Assembly (NCBI GenBank): GCA_030620005.1
Contig: JAUXAJ010000055.1
Span: 1 to 20,545 of the forward strand
Origin: Promethearchaeota archaeon
GTDB lineage: Archaea; Asgardarchaeota; Lokiarchaeia; Sigynarchaeales; SOKP01
Direction of reading: 5' to 3'
DNA length: 20,545 bases
A program made the position numbers and the translations under genes. The notes beneath the pieces were generated by a model. It saw only the letters and a list, made by a program, of their open reading frames with translations, had not been told where the DNA came from and searched no databases. Position 1 is the stretch's first letter, and each line of letters begins with the position of its first letter. Positions 6,416 to 14,437 of the stretch are shown piece by piece.

Positions 6416-8188
6416 TTATTTTGTTTTAAATAAAGGATCAGCTTCTTGTAGCGCTCTTCGTTGAACTTTTCCTATTAAATTTTTAGGTACATCTTCTATA
6501 AATTCTATGAGAGCAGGAATTTTCCAATAAGACATGTTTTCTTTAGCCCAGGACTTTAAATCGTCTTCAGTAACTTTACCGACATATTCTGGTTTTAATA
6601 CCACCCATGCTTTTCCTATTTCACCCACTTCTCCTTTAGGATCAGGTAATCCTGCAACGGCTACCTCTGATACTGCTTCATGTTTCATGAACATTGTCTC
6701 GACTTCTGTCGGAAAGACAGACCTTCCTGCCATTTTGATCAATTGCTTTTTTCTATCCCGAATTGTAATACATCCATCTTCTCTCATGAATCCTATATCA
6801 CCAGTAAGAAGCCAAATCCGGTCATCCCATGTTTTTAAAGTATCAGCAGTCTCTTTGGGTTTGTTCAAATATCCCTTCATTACTTGGGGGCCACATACAC
6901 AAATTTCTCCATTATTTTCTTCCCCATACTTAGAGCCAGGGAGACCATCGGCAATTAGACCTTTCTCAAAATCTTCAGGATCGAAAATCGCCCAGTCCGT
7001 CCCTGGAACGGGCATTCCAACGGTTCCAATCGGACTTTCTCCGAATAAATTACCCGTGCTAGCCACGCAGGTCGATTCAGTCAGTCCATAACCCTCGACT
7101 AATCTTCCTTTAGTGCGTTCTTGGAATTTTTGTTGTACTGGTAAGTGTAAAGGACCCGCTCCAGAAACGCATAGCTTTAGTTTACCCGCTAAATTTGGGT
7201 ATAGATCTATATCTGGAAAGTCTGCTATCCTTTTAAAAAGTATTTCGGCTCCTGGATAGATCAAACCTTTGGGAGCAGGGACTTCATCAATTGCTTTAAG
7301 TAAATCTTCAGTTGGAGGCGGTCTCGTAAACAAGTACATCCATCCTCCATTAGAAATAGAAGAATTCATCACCGTTATCGTTGCAAACGCGTGAAATAGA
7401 GGTAATACGCCAATAACTCCTACACCTGGATTTTCACCTCCAAGTACTAGCATGCATTGCGTTGCGTTGCAAATAATGTTGAAATGAGTTAAAATTGTTG
7501 CTTTTGGAACTCCAGTTGTGCCTCCCGTCATGATATAAGTTCCAGTGTCTTTTACAGGATCAATATCGATTTTCGGAACATTTGGTTCGATTGCAAGGAG
7601 CTCATAAAAATTATACGAAGTTTCAAAATCAATTTTGGGTTTTCGAATCCTGCGAGTTTTTTTAGCGATGAAATCCTTGAAACTTAGAGCTCCAGAGACT
7701 AAATCTGCGATTCCTGTAGTTATCACGATTTCTATATCCGTTTTTTCAATAATGGGCTTTACAAGTAAATCGTACATTGCCCCTAGACAGACAATCGCTT
7801 TAGCACCAGTAGTTTCGATGTGGTGTAGCACCTCTATGGGTTTATAAGTGGGGTTTATCCCTGTTGGAACAACTCCTATTTTATTACACGCGTACCAACA
7901 TATTACATATTGAAAACAATTTGGCATGAGCAATGCGACGACGTCACCTTTTTTCAACCCTAGATCGCAAAATTTCGTTGCTGCCTTATCTATTCCATTT
8001 CCAACTTCATCGTAGGTCATCCAAGAACCAAGATAATATATTAAATTGTTGCTAGCGTATTTTTTTCGCTGTCTATCGTAAAATTCACCTAATGTTATTT
8101 TGTCAAATTCATAGTATTTTGGGACATTTTCGGGCCACCATTTCTTAAACCACGCTTTATCTTCATTTACTTGCCATTCTTTTGACAT
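6416..8188 (-). CDS. AMP-forming acyl-CoA synthetase 1
   Basis: This 590-residue enzyme belongs to the ANL adenylating superfamily and should activate a carboxylic acid with ATP and CoA to an acyl-CoA. The phosphate loop is TGGTTGVPKA (residues 221-230), followed by EGYGLTES (365-372), the hinge region LTGDIG (461-466), DRKKQLIKMAGRSVFP (478-493), and the catalytic lysine Lys574 in IGKVQRR. All core motifs are intact and the length is normal. The C-terminal half resembles long- or medium-chain fatty acyl-CoA ligases, but chain length cannot be read from sequence. It is transcribed away from the threonine dehydrogenase gene across a 361-base divergent region. A likely role is activation of acids released by neighbouring acylases or taken up directly. 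Confidence 0.88.
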   Translation of the reverse strand: MSKEWQVNEDKAWFKKWWPENVPKYYEFDKITLGEFYDRQRKKYASNNLIYYLGSWMTYDEVGNGIDKAATKFCDLGLKKGDVVALLMPNCFQYVICWYACNKIGVVPTGINPTYKPIEVLHHIETTGAKAIVCLGAMYDLLVKPIIEKTDIEIVITTGIADLVSGALSFKDFIAKKTRRIRKPKIDFETSYNFYELLAIEPNVPKIDIDPVKDTGTYIMTGGTTGVPKATILTHFNIICNATQCMLVLGGENPGVGVIGVLPLFHAFATITVMNSSISNGGWMYLFTRPPPTEDLLKAIDEVPAPKGLIYPGAEILFKRIADFPDIDLYPNLAGKLKLCVSGAGPLHLPVQQKFQERTKGRLVEGYGLTESTCVASTGNLFGESPIGTVGMPVPGTDWAIFDPEDFEKGLIADGLPGSKYGEENNGEICVCGPQVMKGYLNKPKETADTLKTWDDRIWLLTGDIGFMREDGCITIRDRKKQLIKMAGRSVFPTEVETMFMKHEAVSEVAVAGLPDPKGEVGEIGKAWVVLKPEYVGKVTEDDLKSWAKENMSYWKIPALIEFIEDVPKNLIGKVQRRALQEADPLFKTK

Positions 8189-8280
8189 TAAATTTCACTT
8201 TTTATTTAAATCTCAATTTTTTATTTTTTCTTTATAGATTGCATTTCTTTATTTCTGCAATATTAATTATTATGAATTTC

Positions 8281-8290
8281 CTTTATAAAA
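8281..8290 (-). promoter_or_regulatory. TATA-like box for acyl-CoA synthetase 1
   Basis: On the minus strand this reads TTTTATAAAG, about 90 bases upstream of the ATG at 8188. Transcription would start near 8256 and leave a leader of roughly 70 bases. The rest of the divergent region 8189-8549 is AT-rich with an A13 run near 8436 and no open frame that I would call. Confidence 0.35.
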
Positions 8291-8473
8291 CTTTTACTCT
8301 CCTTATGTGACGATAAAAGAACTGATTAAACGAATATTGAATTATAGGTTAATTATGAAGCGGGATCCATGAGGGAAAAAGAAGAATAAAGATTAAATAA
8401 AAGAAAACAATATTTTTAATACCATTCAATCATTAAAAAAAAAAAAATACAATTTAATATTTCCAAAAGTTCT

Positions 8474-8495
8474 AAGATTGGAATCTTATAAGATT
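8474..8495 (+). promoter_or_regulatory. Triple AAGATT half-site array over the threonine-operon TATA box
   Basis: Three alternating 6-base half-sites, AAGATT (8474-8479), AATCTT (8482-8487) and AAGATT (8490-8495), are each separated by 2 bases. The last two form a perfect 14-base palindrome, AATCTTATAAGATT, whose centre TTATAA is a plausible TATA box 55-65 bases before the ATG at 8550. An operator placed there would let a dimeric regulator block TBP binding. The regulator is unknown. Confidence 0.45.
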
Positions 8496-8536
8496 AAAAA
8501 TAATGCTTTTAGTTTCATTATAAATATCGAGAATGT

Positions 8537-8544
8537 AAGGTGAT
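8537..8544 (+). promoter_or_regulatory. Strong ribosome binding site of the threonine dehydrogenase gene
   Basis: AAGGTGAT, complementary to the 3' end of 16S rRNA, lies 5 bases before the ATG at 8550 and fixes that start. Confidence 0.7.
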
Positions 8545-8549
8545 TTAAA

Positions 8550-9497
8550 ATGGAAAAAATACTTGTAATAGGTTCTTGTGGACAAATTGGAAGCGAATTA
8601 GTGCCTGCTTTAAGAAATAGATATGGAAATGAAAATGTAATAGCGTCAGGAATACATACACCCCCGGGCAATAAAATTTGTGATTCTGGAACAATTATTT
8701 ATCTTGATGTGCTTGATAAAAGTTCAATTCAAAAAATAGTCTATGAGAATAATATCAATATTATTTTTAACTTAGCATCCATGCTTTCAGCTACCGGAGA
8801 ACAAAGGCCACAAGAAGCTTGGGAAGTTAATATTAATGGATTGCTAAACACTTTTGAAATTGGGCTAAAATATAACATCGAAAAAACAATTTGGCCAAGT
8901 TCTATTGCCGTTTTTGGACCTACCACACCAAGGGATAACACTCCTAATGAGACCATACTTCAACCAACAACTATGTATGGAATAACAAAAGTAACGGGAG
9001 AACTTTTAATAGAATATCATTATAAAAGGTATGGTCTTGATGTAAGATCAATGAGACTTCCAGGAATAATAAGTAATGAAACACTCCCCGGAGGAGGCAC
9101 GACAGATTATGCCGTAGAAATATTTTACGACGCAATTAAGAAAAAGAACTATACTTGTTTCCTTAGAGAAGATACGGTTTTGCCGATGATGTACATGCCG
9201 GACTGCATTAAATGCATGATGGATCTTTTAGAAGCAGATGGTTCAAAACTCAAGCGTCGCGTGTACAATGTAACCAGCATGAGTTTTTCAGCAGGAGAAT
9301 TAGCTAGCGAAATCAAAAAACACATTCCTGACTTTGAAATAGAATACAAACCTGATTATAGACAAGAAATTGCTGAGTCTTGGCCAAAATCAATTGACGA
9401 TTCACTTGCTCGAAAAGAATGGGATTGGAAGCCGAATTACAATCTTGAAACGACGACAAAAGACATGTTGGATAAGCTCAGGATTAAATTAGCTTGA
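8550..9497 (+). CDS. L-threonine 3-dehydrogenase, SDR type
   Basis: This NAD-dependent enzyme oxidises L-threonine to 2-amino-3-ketobutyrate. At 315 residues it is the short-chain (UDP-galactose-epimerase-like) form rather than the zinc alcohol-dehydrogenase form. The NAD-binding Rossmann loop is GSCGQIG (residues 8-14). The family's NLASMLSATGE lies at 74-84, the SS of WPSSIAVFGPTTP at 115-127, and the catalytic YxxxK is Tyr143-Lys147 in MYGITKVTGE. PGIIS (171-175) and LPGGGTTDYAVEIFY (179-193) are hallmark substrate-site motifs of SDR threonine dehydrogenases. The partner enzyme for the unstable product is the next gene, 130 bases downstream on the same strand, which strongly supports this call over a generic sugar epimerase. 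A strong ribosome binding site and a likely operator precede it. Confidence 0.92.
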   Translation: MEKILVIGSCGQIGSELVPALRNRYGNENVIASGIHTPPGNKICDSGTIIYLDVLDKSSIQKIVYENNINIIFNLASMLSATGEQRPQEAWEVNINGLLNTFEIGLKYNIEKTIWPSSIAVFGPTTPRDNTPNETILQPTTMYGITKVTGELLIEYHYKRYGLDVRSMRLPGIISNETLPGGGTTDYAVEIFYDAIKKKNYTCFLREDTVLPMMYMPDCIKCMMDLLEADGSKLKRRVYNVTSMSFSAGELASEIKKHIPDFEIEYKPDYRQEIAESWPKSIDDSLARKEWDWKPNYNLETTTKDMLDKLRIKLA

Positions 9498-9573
9498 TTA
9501 TTCCAAGAAATGAATTTTTTTAGAAATTAGAGATAATAGCAAATAAGATTAAATTTACAGAAAAATAATAAAA

Positions 9574-9583
9574 TGTATAAAAT
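9574..9583 (+). promoter_or_regulatory. Possible internal TATA-like box before the ketobutyrate ligase gene
   Basis: TGTATAAAAT lies 45-54 bases before the ATG at 9628, so the second threonine gene may have its own start site in the 130-base gap. A single AAGATT occurs at 9545-9550. Confidence 0.3.
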
Positions 9584-9616
9584 CTCAATTAACAAATAAT
9601 TTAATTGAACATTAAA

Positions 9617-9624
9617 AAGGTGAT
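9617..9624 (+). promoter_or_regulatory. Strong ribosome binding site of the ketobutyrate ligase gene
   Basis: AAGGTGAT, identical to the site before the threonine dehydrogenase, ends 3 bases before the ATG at 9628. Confidence 0.7.
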
Positions 9625-9627
9625 TAT

Positions 9628-10815
9628 ATGAAAAGAGATCCGGAACTTTTTTTAAAAGAAGAGATGAGAGAATTGAGAAACAATAACCTTGAATGGATCA
9701 TTAGGTATCTTGAAATTGGTTATAAGCCTCATTCAAAAGTAGATGGAAAAGAAGTCCTAATGCTAAACACTAACAATTATCTCGGCTTGGCTACCCATCC
9801 AAAATTGATCCGAGCAACGATTGAAGCAACGAAAAAATATGGTGCTGGAGCTGGAGCGGTACCCGTCATTTCAGGTTCTTTTAATCTGACTAAAGAATTC
9901 CAAGAAAAGTTTGCTAAGTTTAAAGAGGTTGAGGCTTCCTTATTATGTCAAACTGGTTTTGCCGTTAACGCAGGATTGATCCCCCAGATTGTTGGAAAAG
10001 GAGATGTGGTAGTATCAGACGAATTGAATCACGGATCAATCATTGACGGAGTTAGATTATCCAGTGCAAAAAGAAAAGTCTACAAGCATAACGACATGTC
10101 AGATTTAGAATCTCAGTTGAAAGAAGTTGAAAAAGAAAATCCAAGAAGAATTCTCATCATAACTGATGGTGTATTTTCAATGGATGGAGACATTGCGCCC
10201 CTTTCAGACATAGCAAAAATTTCAGAAGAACATGGTGCAATGATTTTTGTGGATGATTGCCATGGAGAAGGCGTTCTTGGAGAGGGAAGGGGAATCGTTG
10301 CTCATTTTAATTTACAAGGTAAAGTACACATTGAAGGGGGTTCCATGAGCAAAGGTTTTGGCGTTTTTGGAGGGACTATCGCAGGATCAAGGGATTTGAT
10401 TGAATTTTGTACCAACAAGAGCAGAACATACTTACTGAGCACTGCTCACCCTCCGGGCGTGGTAGCAGCATGCATCGCATCTATTGAGATTGTTGAGAAC
10501 GAACCTGAACACGTGAAAAATGTATGGGATCATACCAATTATTTCAAGAAAGAAGTTCAAAGCTTGGGTTTCAATACGGGAAAATCAGAAACGCCGATAA
10601 TTCCATTAATAATTGGAGATCCAGGAAAAGCTCAAGAGCTCGCTAGATTGCTCTTTGATGAAGAATCGATTTATACAACGCCAATTGTTTTTCCGATGGT
10701 GGCTAAAGAACTTTCTAGAATTAGGTGCCAAATGAATGCTTTACTCACGAAAGATGATTTAAATACAGCACTGAGCTCAATCGAGAAAGTAGGAAAAAAA
10801 TTAAAAATATTATAG
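9628..10815 (+). CDS. kbl: 2-amino-3-ketobutyrate CoA ligase (glycine C-acetyltransferase)
   Basis: This PLP enzyme of the alpha-oxoamine synthase family cleaves 2-amino-3-ketobutyrate with CoA to glycine and acetyl-CoA, the second step of threonine breakdown. The length, 395 residues, is typical. The landmarks are NTNNYLGLATHP (residues 47-58), the DELNHGSIIDG segment (131-141), the cofactor-binding VDDCHGEGVLG (208-218, Asp209 and His212) and the PLP-forming lysine Lys242 in GGSMSKGFGVFGG. The closing motif TPIVFPMVAKELSRIRCQ matches the family's usual PPVVP...RIR pattern. Alone it could be confused with 8-amino-7-oxononanoate or serine palmitoyl transferase relatives, but its position just after the threonine dehydrogenase settles the role. 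Confidence 0.93.
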   Translation: MKRDPELFLKEEMRELRNNNLEWIIRYLEIGYKPHSKVDGKEVLMLNTNNYLGLATHPKLIRATIEATKKYGAGAGAVPVISGSFNLTKEFQEKFAKFKEVEASLLCQTGFAVNAGLIPQIVGKGDVVVSDELNHGSIIDGVRLSSAKRKVYKHNDMSDLESQLKEVEKENPRRILIITDGVFSMDGDIAPLSDIAKISEEHGAMIFVDDCHGEGVLGEGRGIVAHFNLQGKVHIEGGSMSKGFGVFGGTIAGSRDLIEFCTNKSRTYLLSTAHPPGVVAACIASIEIVENEPEHVKNVWDHTNYFKKEVQSLGFNTGKSETPIIPLIIGDPGKAQELARLLFDEESIYTTPIVFPMVAKELSRIRCQMNALLTKDDLNTALSSIEKVGKKLKIL

Positions 10816-10846
10816 TTTTTTTAATTCTTGATGACTTTATTTTTTA
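10816..10846 (+). terminator. T-rich terminator after the ketobutyrate ligase gene
   Basis: A T7 run follows the stop codon directly and a second T-rich stretch ends about 30 bases on. The rest of the 313-base gap to 11128 holds the next promoter and nothing else that I can support. Confidence 0.4.
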
Positions 10847-11036
10847 AATTATCTTTTAAAATTTATTAAATTCGTACAATTAATACCATAACTATAGAAA
10901 ATTTCGTTTGATAGTTTAAAAGTCCTTCCGTGGAATTTTTCAAATCCTGATTGAAAATTATCATTTTATACTGAAAAGCATTTTTTCTTTAACATTATAA
11001 AATTTTTTTGAGAAATAATGATCATAAAAGAAAATA

Positions 11037-11045
11037 TTTATAAAT
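11037..11045 (+). promoter_or_regulatory. TATA box of GPH transporter 2
   Basis: TTTATAAAT with a purine-rich AAAAGAAAA just upstream (a BRE-like context) lies about 85-90 bases before the ATG at 11129. The leader would be about 60 bases and contains a GAGGT binding site at 11113-11117. The same TTTATAAAT stands before the truncated third copy at 13956. Confidence 0.5.
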
Positions 11046-11128
11046 ATGATTAGCAATATAGATCATTAACTTAAATTTATTGAAAAATTGCGACTAATAT
11101 AATAATTTAATAGAGGTAAAAAATAAAT

Positions 11129-12508
11129 ATGAGCGAAATTATGCATTCGAAAAAGGTAATGGCGTCATATGGTGTGGGAAGTTATATTAATGAGTTCATT
11201 CAAGGTGTTCTTATATTCATGTTATTCTACTTTTATGAAGTCGAAGTCGGACTAGCGTCGTGGATGACTGGATTAGCCCTAGGAATATATGCTGTATGGG
11301 ATGCGTTTAACGATCCTCTTATAGGTTATTTTACTGACCGCCCATTTAGCTTCACGAAAAACTGGGGTCGTCGGTTTCCATGGATTGTAATAGGATACAT
11401 TCCCATGCTAATATCTTTTATTCTTGTTTTCTCACCACCTAATGTCAATGCACAAGAGGAACCGTGGGTTATCTTTGGTTGGCTTGTTTTTACATTGTGT
11501 CTTTTCGACACATGCGAAACAATATATTCGAATAACTATTCTGGTTTATTTCCAGATAAGTTTCGAGGACAGCAAGAACGTGTACAAGCTTCTGGAATCA
11601 TAGTATATATAGGAATTATTGGGGTTGTTTTTGCTAATATATTACCACCGATAATAATTGTTTTTGGAGATGTTTCAACATTCGCATTGATGGCTTGGAT
11701 TTGTGTATCGATAAATTTTTTTGTCTGGTTCTTAATGCTTCCTGGTGTAAGAGATGATAAAGAGACTATTGAAAAATTTATTACGAGCTATGAAGAACGA
11801 GAAAAAGAACCTTTCCTCAAGACTCTGAAAAAAGCTTTAAAACAAAATTCTCTTGTAGCATATTTGCTTTTTTATTTAACTTACCAAACATTAACAACTA
11901 TGGTTCAAGGATCCTTTCTATATTGGATCCGATTTATCATTTTAGGGGACGCAGGTGATATTTTACTTGTAATGGTGCTGTTACTTGTAGGAGTCATGGT
12001 AGGTACTCCTTTATGGTACATATTTAACAGAAAGACAGCTAACAATCGCAAGACCATGATTTATGCCGCAGCCGTGTTTATTTTGTTTACATTTCTTTTC
12101 ACTGTAATCACGAATTTAACAGGTTTATTGATCCTTGCGTTTTTCTGGGGGATAGGTCTGGGAGGTTTTTGGGTCATGATTTCCCCCACTTTCGGTGACG
12201 TGGTTGATGAATCGATATCAAGAACCGGCATACGGCGAGAAGGGTTTTTCGCAGGACTTAGAACATTTATGTCCAATATAGCGAAGATAGTAACAGCATT
12301 TTTCTTCGCAACCGTGCACGAGCTCACAGGATTCGTAGAACAAGCAAATATTCAAACCACTGAAGCAAATTTTGGAATTTTACTCCTCTTTGGAGTGATA
12401 CCCGCAATTACCATGGGCTTTGGATTACTCGTTTTTTGGAAATTTTACGATATCACTCCAGGAAAATCAAGGTCGATTAGAGAAGCTTTAAAGGAACTCA
12501 AAATATAA
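11129..12508 (+). CDS. GPH-family (MelB-like) cation-coupled transporter 2
   Basis: This 459-residue polytopic membrane protein shows the complete GPH/MelB signature at residues 57-87: WDAFNDPLIGYFTD, with Asp58 and Asp62 at the positions of MelB cation-site Asp55 and Asp59, then NWGRRFPWIVIG. A central cytoplasmic loop (about 206-240) rich in Lys and Glu separates two six-helix halves, as in the family. It starts 313 bases after the threonine-breakdown genes with its own promoter and GAGGT binding site. A truncated relative at 13994-14296 is about 60% identical to residues 250-330 by hand alignment. The family usually moves sugars with sodium or protons, but the amino-acid context leaves the cargo open. 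It differs from transporter 1 by keeping both acidic cation ligands. Confidence 0.9.
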   Translation: MSEIMHSKKVMASYGVGSYINEFIQGVLIFMLFYFYEVEVGLASWMTGLALGIYAVWDAFNDPLIGYFTDRPFSFTKNWGRRFPWIVIGYIPMLISFILVFSPPNVNAQEEPWVIFGWLVFTLCLFDTCETIYSNNYSGLFPDKFRGQQERVQASGIIVYIGIIGVVFANILPPIIIVFGDVSTFALMAWICVSINFFVWFLMLPGVRDDKETIEKFITSYEEREKEPFLKTLKKALKQNSLVAYLLFYLTYQTLTTMVQGSFLYWIRFIILGDAGDILLVMVLLLVGVMVGTPLWYIFNRKTANNRKTMIYAAAVFILFTFLFTVITNLTGLLILAFFWGIGLGGFWVMISPTFGDVVDESISRTGIRREGFFAGLRTFMSNIAKIVTAFFFATVHELTGFVEQANIQTTEANFGILLLFGVIPAITMGFGLLVFWKFYDITPGKSRSIREALKELKI

Positions 12509-12520
12509 TATTATTAATTA

Positions 12521-12535
12521 TTTTTTTTTTTTTTT
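12521..12535 (+). terminator. T15 terminator after GPH transporter 2
   Basis: A run of 15 T starts 12 bases after the stop codon and lies between two convergent genes. It fits an intrinsic archaeal T-tract terminator for the plus-strand transcript. Confidence 0.6.
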
Positions 12536-12547
12536 ATTCATATCCTG

Positions 12548-12775
12548 TCAAATTAATGTAATTTTTTTGGCATTCTCATGATCTTCTTCAGTAAACTCCG
12601 TGCCATCAAATAAACCTATACAATCTTCTAAAGGATGGGGGTTTTTTTTTAGTTTTATTACATTCTTATCGAATTTCAATTCAATGACAGACCCATCTTT
12701 CAAGGCCATTTTTTTCCTCCATTCTTTTGGGATAATAACCTTGCCTCTTGAATTTTGCTCAACTTTTTCTTCCAT
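12548..12775 (-). CDS. AbrB/SpoVT-type DNA-binding protein, orphan antitoxin-like
   Basis: This 75-residue protein carries the swapped-hairpin AbrB/MazE fold pattern: SRGKVIIPKEWRKKM (residues 9-23), the lead motif of the domain, then a GSVIELKFDKNVIKLKK strand pair. The tail HPLEDCIGLFDG followed by an acidic helix resembles VapB-type antitoxins of archaea, whose tails bind a PIN-domain toxin. No toxin gene is present: downstream the convergent transporter ends only 39 bases away, and upstream is 169 bases of noncoding DNA. It may be an orphan antitoxin or a small transcription factor acting on local promoters. A TATA-like stretch lies around 12822-12835 on the minus strand. Confidence 0.75.
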   Translation of the reverse strand: MEEKVEQNSRGKVIIPKEWRKKMALKDGSVIELKFDKNVIKLKKNPHPLEDCIGLFDGTEFTEEDHENAKKITLI

Positions 12776-12944
12776 TGACCAATACCACTTTTTTTATTCA
12801 AACAATAAAATGACATTTAGAAATAGATATATATTTTGTGATATTTTAAAAATGCTCATGACAAACCATATTCACGGATTTTTATGTTTTAAATGGAAAT
12901 ATTTCGAAAAAAAATATGTGGTAGCAAATTAATCTTAATTAAAA

Positions 12945-13808
12945 CTATAACTCCGGATATAATGGTTGTACTCTAAACTTTTTTGCCATTTCAATTATAG
13001 CTTCTTGCTCCTTATCATCAAGTTCGTGATAGCGATTAGCCGCATCTAGTACCAATGGCCAAAGCTTTACATCACAGGGTAGAGAATATGTTGTTACACC
13101 TTTTTGCGATAGAGTAAACCATACAGCTTGATCGACTAAATCCTGATTATCGAGTGGTTCATACCAAGTTCCATAAGTTTTTGAATTTGACCACCTGCCC
13201 TTAGAAATAGCTTTAATGGCCGTAACTCCAATGTTTCGATCTCGCGCCATTTCAAGAACTACCCTGAAATCATTGACTGCATTAGGCTTCACTAGTGTAG
13301 CCACGTACACGGGCAATAAAACCGTTTCGAAATCGTCAGATAACTCAAGAGCTTTCTTTAATACTTTTACGTCTTCATGAGCCGTTATACCAATATGTTT
13401 TATTAAACCTGTTTCCTTCGCTTCTTTAAATGCTTCCATAGCTCCACCTTCTCCGAGAATTTGGTTTAAATCTTCCATTGACGATACTGCGTGAAACTGA
13501 TATAAATCAAAATGAGTAGTGCCTAGCCGTTTCAACGATCTGTTCAGTTGTCTCCACGCTCCTTTCTTATTTCTTTTCATGGTTTTCTCGGCTAGAAAAA
13601 AATGGTTTCTGTATTTTTCTATCCAAGGATTTAGCCGAACTTCTGCGTTTCCATATGTTGGGGCGACATCAATCATGTTAATTCCATAATCCATTGCAAG
13701 CTTTACAGCTTTATCAGCTTCTTCCTGTTCAATATACCCAAGACCACATCCTCCCATTGCTATAATGGTCACTTTAGCCCCAGTCTTTCCAAAATTACGC
13801 GTTTTCAT
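12945..13808 (-). CDS. Aldo/keto reductase family oxidoreductase
   Basis: This is a 287-residue NAD(P)H-dependent TIM-barrel oxidoreductase. The catalytic tetrad is visible: Asp47 in MIDVAPTYG, Tyr52, Lys75 in FFLAEKT and His106 in LYQFHAVS. The beginning, MKTRNFGKTGAKVTIIAMGGCGLG, is the usual strand and glycine turn of the family. The C-terminal part has IGVTAIKAISKGRW and a PCDVKLW segment near the cofactor site. Length is slightly short for the family but complete. A GGTG binding site lies just before the ATG at 13808, and a TATA-like TGTATAAAAT lies near 13887-13896 on the minus strand. The substrate cannot be read; it is a general carbonyl reductase by annotation and its link to neighbouring amino-acid genes is unclear. 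Confidence 0.88.
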   Translation of the reverse strand: MKTRNFGKTGAKVTIIAMGGCGLGYIEQEEADKAVKLAMDYGINMIDVAPTYGNAEVRLNPWIEKYRNHFFLAEKTMKRNKKGAWRQLNRSLKRLGTTHFDLYQFHAVSSMEDLNQILGEGGAMEAFKEAKETGLIKHIGITAHEDVKVLKKALELSDDFETVLLPVYVATLVKPNAVNDFRVVLEMARDRNIGVTAIKAISKGRWSNSKTYGTWYEPLDNQDLVDQAVWFTLSQKGVTTYSLPCDVKLWPLVLDAANRYHELDDKEQEAIIEMAKKFRVQPLYPEL

Positions 13809-13955
13809 GACACCATCTCATCACAATTTATTTAATATTGATTAATGATAATTAAAATCAAAAAGTATTTGAAAATTACCTTTATATTTTATACAGAAGG
13901 AAATAAAGAATCAATCCTAAGAATTCCATGGAACTTTACTATTAAAAAAGAAATA

Positions 13956-13964
13956 TTTATAAAT
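13956..13964 (+). promoter_or_regulatory. TATA box left in front of the truncated transporter
   Basis: TTTATAAAT sits inside AAATATTTATAAAT, 14 bases also present before transporter 2 (11032-11045). Here it is only 30 bases before the mid-gene fragment, as if promoter and coding remnant were joined by a deletion. Confidence 0.35.
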
Positions 13965-13993
13965 TAAAAAAAACCAAGTATTATGTATTCTAA

Positions 13994-14296
13994 CACACTT
14001 TTATTTCTTACCAAACGTTAACAACCACGGTACAAGGATCGTTTTTGTACTGGGTTCGATTTATTACCTTGCTTTCAGCGGGCGATATACTATTTGTAAT
14101 GGTGTTGTTAATGTTAGGCGGTATGATAGCAGTTCCATTTTGGGTACTTTATAATAGAAAAACATCAGACAATCGTAAAACCATTATTTTATCGGCCATC
14201 TGCTTGATTTCATTTACATTTTTCTTTAGTTTTGTTGTGAATTTAATAACTATTTTAATTAAAAATCTAATAGGAGAAGGACAAATTTTCCTATAA
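13994..14296 (+). pseudogene. Truncated third GPH transporter (central fragment only)
   Basis: From the stop codon at 13991-13993 the frame reads HTFISYQTLTTTVQGSFLYW and continues to a stop at 14294-14296. It aligns without gaps to residues 250-330 of transporter 2, with about 60% identity over 81 residues by hand, including QGSFLYWxRF, AGDIL, VMVLL and NRKTxxNRKT. After NLI the match ends and the last 15 residues are unrelated. The first six helices and the last three or so are missing, so it cannot be a functional carrier. It is a decayed paralogue or the remains of a former duplication, oriented like transporter 2. A TTG at 14045 could start translation but nothing suggests use. Confidence 0.8.
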
Positions 14297-14402
14297 TATG
14301 ATTCTTTATAATAAATGAAAATTTGAATTGGACTTGGTTTTAGATACCACGATTAAGCATGCCGAAAGTAAGAGATTGTTGCATTCAAATTGAACTGAAA
14401 TA

Positions 14403-14437
14403 TTTGAACTTCTACTCAAAAAGCGAGTGAGTTCAAA
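14403..14437 (-). terminator. Stem-loop just after the M28 peptidase stop codon
   Basis: TTTGAACT (14403-14410) and AGTTCAAA (14430-14437) form an 8-base stem with an inner ACTC/GAGT pairing, directly abutting the minus-strand stop codon at 14438. It could mark the end of the minus-strand block or protect the transcript. There is no T-run after it, so termination is only a possibility. Confidence 0.3.

Noticed and set aside
6534..7091. 185-codon open frame on the plus strand
   Set aside because: It runs antisense through the acyl-CoA synthetase, whose motifs are complete; the antisense frame is rich in Ser and Pro and shows no domain.
12600..12932. 110-codon plus-strand frame across the AbrB gene
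   Set aside because: It is the opposite strand of the AbrB gene and adjoining AT-rich DNA, with no recognisable domain.
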